The notes below the pieces were generated by a model. It worked only from the letters and a program-made list of their open reading frames with translations, was not told the DNA's origin and ran no database searches. Of a stretch of 11,604 nt of DNA, positions 7,031-11,604 are shown piece after piece; within the stretch, counting starts at the first letter, position 1, and every line of letters starts with the position of its first letter. Location of the stretch: NCBI GenBank assembly GCA_902462325.1, contig CABQBF010000078.1:1-11604 (forward strand), given 5' to 3'. The translations under genes were made by a program, and so were the position numbers. Origin of the DNA: an uncultured Peptococcaceae bacterium (GTDB taxonomy: Bacteria > Bacillota > Peptococcia > Peptococcales > Peptococcaceae).

Positions 7031-7154
7031 AAAAAAATTGAAGTGTAGCAAAAAAAGAACGATGGTCAGCAAATAAAAACGGACAGCATAAGAACGACAA
7101 AAAGCAATAAAAAATAGCAAAAGAAAAAATTGAAATGGAGGACACAAGCATACT

Positions 7155-8120
7155 ATGGATAGAAGTTTAGTAATCGAATTGGCCCGCGTTACAGAAGCAG
7201 CAGCCATTAACTGCGCCCACTGGATTGGCAAGGGCGAAAAAAATTTGGCAGACGGCGCTGCTGTAGAAGCCATGCGGAATATGTTTGACACCGTCGCCAT
7301 CAGCGGCACGGTGGTCATCGGCGAAGGGGAAATGGATGAAGCGCCTATGTTGTATATCGGTGAAAAAGTAGGTAAAGGCGGCGTGGAAGTAGACATTGCC
7401 GTGGATCCGCTGGAAGGTACCAATCTGACTGCCAAAAATATGAACGGCGCCATTGCGGTGATGGCTGTTGCCAAAAAGGGCGGTTTATTACATGCGCCCG
7501 ATATGTATATGGATAAAATCGTGGTAGGCCCCAAAGCCAAAGGCGCTATTGATATCAACCTTTCGCCGGAAGAAAATATGCGCAACGTGGCCAAAGCCTT
7601 GGGCAAAGACGTCAGCGAGCTGAATATTGTCATGCTGGAACGGGAACGGCATCAGTATATTGTAGATGCAGCCCGCAAGCTGGGCGCTCGCTGCAAATTT
7701 ATCTCTGACGGCGACGTGTCGCCGGTAATCGCCACCAGCTTCGGCACCGAAGGCATCGATATGATGATGGGCAAGGGCGGCGCGCCGGAGGGCGTTATCG
7801 CGGCGGCAGCCATCAAATGCATGGGCGGCGATATGCAGGGCCGCTTGGTGCCGGAAACGGAAGAAGAAGTGTGCCGCGTACATGAAATGGGCATTGCCGA
7901 TGTGAATAAGGTGCTGACGCTGGACGATCTGGTATCTACCGATGACGTTTATTTTGTGGCTACCGGCGTAACCAACGGCGATATGCTGAAAGGCGTGCGC
8001 TTTACAGAAAAATACGCCGTTACCCATACCGTTGTTATGCGCGGCGTAACCGGTACCATTCGCTTCATTGAAGCATATCATGACTATGACCGCAAGCCGG
8101 ACTATATTAAATTAAAATAA
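7155..8120 (+). CDS. glpX: Class II fructose-1,6-bisphosphatase (GlpX)
   Basis: A 321-residue metal-dependent phosphatase of the lithium-sensitive superfamily. It hydrolyses fructose 1,6-bisphosphate to fructose 6-phosphate, the irreversible gluconeogenic step. The N-terminus MDRSLVIELARVTEAAA matches where family members start. Visible metal-site residues are Asp33 (LADGAA), Glu57 and Asp61 (GEGEMDEAPML), Asp84 and Glu87 (VDPLEGT), and Glu212 (GGAPEG). Asp186 and Asp188 lie in SDGDVSP. The length is typical. The best ribosome site, GGAGG at 7137-7141, lies 13 bases before ATG. That is longer than usual, and no in-frame start lies closer, so translation may be modest. The gene is preceded by an A-rich leader and the foldback interval, and followed after 32 bases by rho, probably in one transcript. 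Its product works against the aldolase-transaldolase pair just upstream in sugar phosphate flow. Confidence 0.96.
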   Translation: MDRSLVIELARVTEAAAINCAHWIGKGEKNLADGAAVEAMRNMFDTVAISGTVVIGEGEMDEAPMLYIGEKVGKGGVEVDIAVDPLEGTNLTAKNMNGAIAVMAVAKKGGLLHAPDMYMDKIVVGPKAKGAIDINLSPEENMRNVAKALGKDVSELNIVMLERERHQYIVDAARKLGARCKFISDGDVSPVIATSFGTEGIDMMMGKGGAPEGVIAAAAIKCMGGDMQGRLVPETEEEVCRVHEMGIADVNKVLTLDDLVSTDDVYFVATGVTNGDMLKGVRFTEKYAVTHTVVMRGVTGTIRFIEAYHDYDRKPDYIKLK

Positions 8121-8152
8121 TCGAGCGTAACGATATTGAAGGTGGAATTTGT

Positions 8153-9427
8153 TTGCTATACAAACAAGAAATGTTGGAAACAAAAACGATGGTGGAGCTG
8201 TATCGCGTTGCCCGCGAGCTGGAGATTCCCTATTATTCTAAATTGCGCAAGGCGGAGCTGATCTTTGAGATCGTAAAGACCTCTGCGCTCAAGGAACGGG
8301 AAGGACAGCTCTGGGCCAATGGGATCTTGGACATCACCTCGGAAGGGTATGGCTTTTTGCGGCCATTGGGTTACACACCCAGCTATGACGATATTTATGT
8401 ATCCCAGTCTCAGATCCGCAAATTTGATTTGCGCAGCGGCGACCGCGTAGAAGGGTGGAGCCGTAGGCCCAAAGAAAATGAACGTTATTTTGGTTTACTG
8501 CGGGTGGAAAAGGTAAATGGACAGGACCCGGCTATGTCGCCGGAGCGACTGCACTTTGACGGCCTGACGCCTATTTATCCGCAGCAGCGCCTGAAGCTGG
8601 AAACCGGCGCCGATGCTTACGCCATGCGTATGATTGATTTGGTAGCGCCTTTGGGCAAAGGACAGCGCGGTTTGATTACAGCGCCGCCGAAAGCGGGCAA
8701 AACAGAGCTGATTAAGCAGGTGGCCAACAGTATTGCAGTCAACAATCCTGAAGTGGAGATTATCATCCTGCTCATTGATGAGCGCCCAGAAGAAGTGACC
8801 GATATCGAGCGCTCGGTAAAAGCGGAGGTCATCAGTTCCACGTTTGATGAGCCGCCGGAAAATCATGTGAAGGTAGCAGAATTGACTTTGGAGCGGGCTA
8901 AGCGTGTCGTGGAGTCTAAGAAAGACGTCATCGTGCTGTTAGATAGCATCACCCGTCTGGCGCGGGCTTACAATTTGGTGATGCCGCCCAGCGGACGGCT
9001 GTTATCCGGCGGGGTAGACCCCAGCGCGCTGCATAAGCCAAAACGGTTCTTCGGCGCTGCACGCAACGTGGAAGAGGGCGGCAGTCTGACTATTTTGGCT
9101 ACGGCATTAATCGAAACCGGCAGTCGTATGGACGAAGTAATTTTTGAAGAGTTTAAAGGGACTGGCAATATGGAGCTGATTTTAGACCGCAAGCTAGCTG
9201 AACGGCGCATTTATCCAGCGTTGGACATCAAACGGTCCGGCACCAGAAAAGAAGATTTGCTGCTGTCCGAAAAAGAATTGACCGTAGTGTGGCAAATGCG
9301 CAAGGCCTTCAGCAATTTAGATACAGCCGAAGCCACCGAAACCTTGCTGGACGGCATGAAACGCAGCAAGGATAATGAAGAATTGTGCCGCATCTTTGGC
9401 AAAAGTAATCCATTCAGTAAAAACTAA
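8153..9427 (+). CDS. rho: Transcription termination factor Rho
   Basis: A 424-residue hexameric RNA-dependent ATPase/translocase that ends transcription at untranslated, C-rich RNA. The predicted start is TTG at 8153, with AGGTGG (8140-8145) 7 bases upstream. ATG at 8171 or 8189 would shorten it slightly but lacks such a site. The N-terminal Rho helix bundle is about residues 8-45 (ETKTMVELYRVARELEIPYYSKL). A cold-shock-like RNA-binding fold is about 52-125 (ILDITSEGYGFLR). The ATPase core follows, with Walker A APPKAGKT (177-184, Lys183), ERPEEVTD (210-217), Walker B VIVLLDSITRLARAYN (259-274), the Q-loop PPSGRLLSGGVD (278-289), and the R-loop area EEFKGTGNMEL (332-342). All key residues are intact, and there is no N-terminal insert like that of actinobacterial Rho. 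The 32-base gap after glpX implies co-transcription. The rpmE gene that often follows rho in Firmicutes is absent; a minus-strand gene lies there instead. Confidence 0.97.
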   Translation: MLYKQEMLETKTMVELYRVARELEIPYYSKLRKAELIFEIVKTSALKEREGQLWANGILDITSEGYGFLRPLGYTPSYDDIYVSQSQIRKFDLRSGDRVEGWSRRPKENERYFGLLRVEKVNGQDPAMSPERLHFDGLTPIYPQQRLKLETGADAYAMRMIDLVAPLGKGQRGLITAPPKAGKTELIKQVANSIAVNNPEVEIIILLIDERPEEVTDIERSVKAEVISSTFDEPPENHVKVAELTLERAKRVVESKKDVIVLLDSITRLARAYNLVMPPSGRLLSGGVDPSALHKPKRFFGAARNVEEGGSLTILATALIETGSRMDEVIFEEFKGTGNMELILDRKLAERRIYPALDIKRSGTRKEDLLLSEKELTVVWQMRKAFSNLDTAEATETLLDGMKRSKDNEELCRIFGKSNPFSKN

Positions 9428-9468
9428 CAAAATAAAAGCAAACACAACAGCGGCATGAAGCATGAACA

Positions 9469-9527
9469 GCTCCCCATAGAGTAGTCTCAAAATTTTTGTT
9501 ATTTCGAGTGTCTACTCTATGGGGAGC
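9469..9527. repeat. Long perfect palindromic hairpin downstream of rho
   Basis: GCTCCCCATAGAGTAG (9469-9484) and CTACTCTATGGGGAGC (9512-9527) are exact 16-bp complements. Inside, CTC-A-AAAT (9486-9493) pairs with ATTT-C-GAG (9501-9508) except for one mismatch, leaving a 7-base loop. It starts 42 bases after the rho stop codon. No T-run follows on either strand, so it does not look like a classical terminator. It may protect the rho mRNA 3' end, or be a palindromic repeat unit. Confidence 0.6.
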
Positions 9528-9645
9528 ATATCATTCCCCGCGTGCCTTGACATTATTGGCTATTTTAGAGCAGGTTGCGCCGGAAAAAGAATAACATGAA
9601 TGGGGATTTGTTCGTATAGTTGCCACAAAACGTAATAAAAACAAT

Positions 9646-9692
9646 AAAACAGGAGTCGTCCCTTTTTATATTGGGTATGTCTCCTGTTTTTG
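9646..9692. terminator. Bidirectional intrinsic terminator between rho and the flavoprotein gene
   Basis: AAAACAGGAG (9646-9655) pairs with CTCCTGTTTT (9681-9690), with an inner CCC/GGG (9660-9662 / 9673-9675). It is followed by Ts on the plus strand, while the A-rich upstream flank supplies Us on the minus strand. It sits between converging genes and serves both. The stretch 9528-9645 shows nothing further that I can support. Confidence 0.85.
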
Positions 9693-9725
9693 TTGTGGTT
9701 AGAGTTTTCGTAAATGGATAGTAGC

Positions 9726-11604
9726 TTAAATATCTAACGCAGCATGGTAGCCCTGATAAACGGCGGCGGTGATATTGGCAACTTTGCCGCAATCGCCGAT
9801 AACGGCCACATAGGGCGCGCTGTCCCGCAAAGCGTCGACCGCAGCCCTATTTGGCTTCTGCCCCAGGGCGCAGATAACGGTGGAGCCAGCCACGAAAACA
9901 TCTTTGCCGTCGGCATCGACGCAATGCACGCCGTCGGCAGTGATTTGCTTGCCGGTATGCTGGGTGTAAACCTGAATGTTTTGCGCTGCAATTTCTTTTA
10001 ACAGCAGCGGGCGGTGCCGAATGTTGGCGTCGGGGGCTAGCTCGCCGCGCATTTCGATGAGGGCAACCTGCTTGCCTTCCCGGGCCAGATGAATGGCTGT
10101 TTCGCAGCCAGCCAACCCGCCGCCCAGCACAATAACTGTATCGCCGACCTGGTCTTTTTGCTGATAGTAATTGTTCACCAAGATCACGTTGTCGCCTTGC
10201 AGACCAGGGATAGGCGGCTGCACAGGCAGAGAGCCGACAGCGATAATCAGGGCGTCGGGTTGGATTGCAGCTACCAATTCAGGGGTTACCTCTGTGTTCA
10301 GACGGATTTCTGCGCCGGCGTCCTGGGCCAATTTGGCCAGCGTGTTGCCCAACTGGTACATTTCATATTTAAAAGGAATGGCCTGTTCTTCTTTTAAAAT
10401 ACCGCCGATGGTGTCCGATTTTTCGCAGAGCAGCACGTCATGTCCGCGCTGTGCCGCTGTTTGTGCAGCCTTTAAGCCGCCGGGACCGCCGCCTGCAATC
10501 AGCACCTTTTTCTTTTGCGGAGCAGGCAGGACTTCGGTGCCGTCTAGTTCCCGTCCGATGAGCGGATTAACAGCGCAGCGGCGAGTGGAAGTCATGCCCC
10601 GTTCAGCCATGCAGGTAAAGCAGCGCAGGCAGCGGACGATACCGGTTTCCCGATTGGCCATTACCTTGCGGGGCAGTTCATGATCAGCTAGCAGGGCGCG
10701 GCCCATGTAAATCAAATCGGCCTGACCGGAGGCGATGATTTCTTCCATTTGGGCAGGGTCGTTTAAGCCGCCCAGCGTGGCAACCGGCACCGACACATGC
10801 TTTTTGATTTCGGCGGCCAGATACACGTTCACGCCATGGGGCAAAAACATAGACGGATGGGTGCGGCCAAAGCCCTGCTGATAGGTGCCGGCGGAAATAT
10901 GCAGAATATCTACATAGGGCTCCAGCAGTTGGGCAATCTGAATGCCTTCTTCTAGGGTATAACCTCCATCAAAAAATTCATCGCCGCTCATTCGAAATTC
11001 GATGGGGAAGCCCGGACCGACTGCTTTGCGCACAGCCGTCAGCACTTCCTGCGCCAGACGGACGCGGTTTTCCAAGCTGCCGCCGTAAGCATCGGTGCGG
11101 TGGTTAAAGTAGGGCGACAAAAACTGATTTAAGAGCCAGCCGTGACCGCCGTGTACCATAATCATTTCAAACCCACAGCGTTTGGCCAATGCGGCTACGT
11201 CGGCATAAGCCCGTATAATTTCCTGCAGCATATCGACAGTGAGCGCCTTTACCGGACGGCCATCGGGACGGGTGCCTTCTGAAGGCCCCCATTGACAGAT
11301 GGAGGATTTCTTATTTTTATCCTGCATATAGGTTCCGGCATACTGACCGGAATGGGATAATTCCACGCTGGGAATGGCACCGTGACGGCGAATAGCGTCG
11401 GCGGTGAGGGTAAAGCTGGGAATGGAGCCGGGCACCGTGGTGTTCAGATGATAGGCGTGGGAACCGTCGGTATCGGGATGCACCATCACTTCCGATATGG
11501 TTACGTTGGCAGCGCCGCCTTTGGCCCGCAATTCATAAAAAGCGCGGGAGCTGCGGCCAATACAGCAATCGGCGGTGATTTCCGCGCCGCTCATAGGTGC
11601 AGAG
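9726..11604 (-). CDS. FMN/4Fe-4S/FAD ene-reductase-like oxidoreductase (5' truncated)
   Basis: An old-yellow-enzyme family reductase fused to an FAD/NAD(P) domain, as in 2,4-dienoyl-CoA reductase and BaiCD-type enzymes. Such enzymes reduce activated C=C bonds in anaerobes. The frame stays open to the right edge: SAP precedes the Met at 11594, as in the family's usual N-terminal strand. The true start is therefore outside and about 20-30 residues are missing. Counting from that Met, the FMN TIM barrel spans about 1-320, with HGGHGWLLNQFLSP (148-161) and RTDAYGGSLENRVR (166-179). An iron-sulfur cluster site is formed by Cys322, 325, 328 and 340. The FAD fold is VLIAGGGPGGLKAA (364-377), the NAD(P)H fold is VIVLGGGLAGCETA (487-500), and the last FAD motif is VAVIGDC (596-602). 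The Trp in HGHGW-type context suggests a subgroup apart from FadH. The substrate is unknown. Confidence 0.9.
   Translation of the reverse strand, partial: SAPMSGAEITADCCIGRSSRAFYELRAKGGAANVTISEVMVHPDTDGSHAYHLNTTVPGSIPSFTLTADAIRRHGAIPSVELSHSGQYAGTYMQDKNKKSSICQWGPSEGTRPDGRPVKALTVDMLQEIIRAYADVAALAKRCGFEMIMVHGGHGWLLNQFLSPYFNHRTDAYGGSLENRVRLAQEVLTAVRKAVGPGFPIEFRMSGDEFFDGGYTLEEGIQIAQLLEPYVDILHISAGTYQQGFGRTHPSMFLPHGVNVYLAAEIKKHVSVPVATLGGLNDPAQMEEIIASGQADLIYMGRALLADHELPRKVMANRETGIVRCLRCFTCMAERGMTSTRRCAVNPLIGRELDGTEVLPAPQKKKVLIAGGGPGGLKAAQTAAQRGHDVLLCEKSDTIGGILKEEQAIPFKYEMYQLGNTLAKLAQDAGAEIRLNTEVTPELVAAIQPDALIIAVGSLPVQPPIPGLQGDNVILVNNYYQQKDQVGDTVIVLGGGLAGCETAIHLAREGKQVALIEMRGELAPDANIRHRPLLLKEIAAQNIQVYTQHTGKQITADGVHCVDADGKDVFVAGSTVICALGQKPNRAAVDALRDSAPYVAVIGDCGKVANITAAVYQGYHAALDI

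Noticed and set aside
6851..7633. 260-codon minus-strand open frame overlapping the gene-free interval and glpX
   Set aside because: Half of it is antisense to the strongly conserved glpX. The composition is Ser/Leu/Pro-rich without domain motifs, and there is no good ribosome site. The interval part is better explained by structured repeats.
7488..8081. 197-codon minus-strand open frame
   Set aside because: Entirely antisense to glpX, His/Ala-rich as expected for the complement of a coding frame; no family motif.
8804..8806. Ile218 of Rho at the position of E. coli Met219, a bicyclomycin-contact residue
   Set aside because: Substitution here could reduce drug sensitivity, but Ile is, as far as I recall, usual in Firmicutes Rho, including species whose Rho is inhibited, so it is not evidence of resistance.
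9547..9575. Perfect TTGACA at 9547-9552
   Set aside because: No -10-like hexamer at 16-18 bases (GAGCAG/AGCAGG), and no gene follows on the plus strand before the terminator.

Overview
The window looks like chromosomal DNA of a low-to-mid GC Firmicute, most likely an anaerobe of the Negativicutes or Clostridia. Strong GGAGG-type ribosome sites precede nearly every gene. The gene set includes an fba / small transaldolase / glpX / rho cluster, an FeS-containing old-yellow-enzyme type flavoprotein, and a CoA-disulfide-reductase/rhodanese fusion. The exact genus cannot be fixed from sequence alone; Acidaminococcaceae-like is an impression, not a result. I see no mobile element, CRISPR array, tRNA or rRNA.

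Layout: (1) 1-834, the C-terminal part of an LtaS/MdoB-type phosphoglycerol transferase (sulfatase fold), plus strand, followed by two hairpins. (2) 1253-3112, a secreted S8 subtilisin-like protease with a long insert between its catalytic Asp and His. (3) 3174-4820, minus strand, an FAD-dependent CoA-disulfide reductase/NADH oxidase fused to a rhodanese domain, convergent with the protease. (4) 5038-6660, plus strand, class II fructose-bisphosphate aldolase and a small transaldolase, behind a good extended -10 promoter. (5) 6661-7154, a 494-base gene-free interval full of nested inverted repeats and repeated short words. (6) 7155-9427, plus strand, class II fructose-1,6-bisphosphatase (glpX) and transcription terminator Rho. 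(7) 9428-9725, a long perfect hairpin and a bidirectional intrinsic terminator. (8) 9726-11604, minus strand, a 5'-truncated FMN/4Fe-4S/FAD ene-reductase-like enzyme running off the right edge.

Functionally, aldolase, transaldolase and FBPase form a central-carbon module covering fructose-bisphosphate interconversion, entry to the pentose phosphate pathway, and gluconeogenesis. Rho follows glpX by 32 bases and is probably co-transcribed with it. The two flavoproteins are disulfide/NADH and enoate/dienoate-type reductases suited to anaerobic redox metabolism. The partial transferase and the protease act outside the membrane.

The part least explained by known genes is 6661-7154. It contains two adjacent foldback structures, a three-copy 8-mer (CGGACAGC) and a multi-copy 9-mer (CATTCGCRC). 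On the minus strand it has a stem followed by a T-run. It is the best candidate here for an undescribed dispersed repeat or structured RNA.
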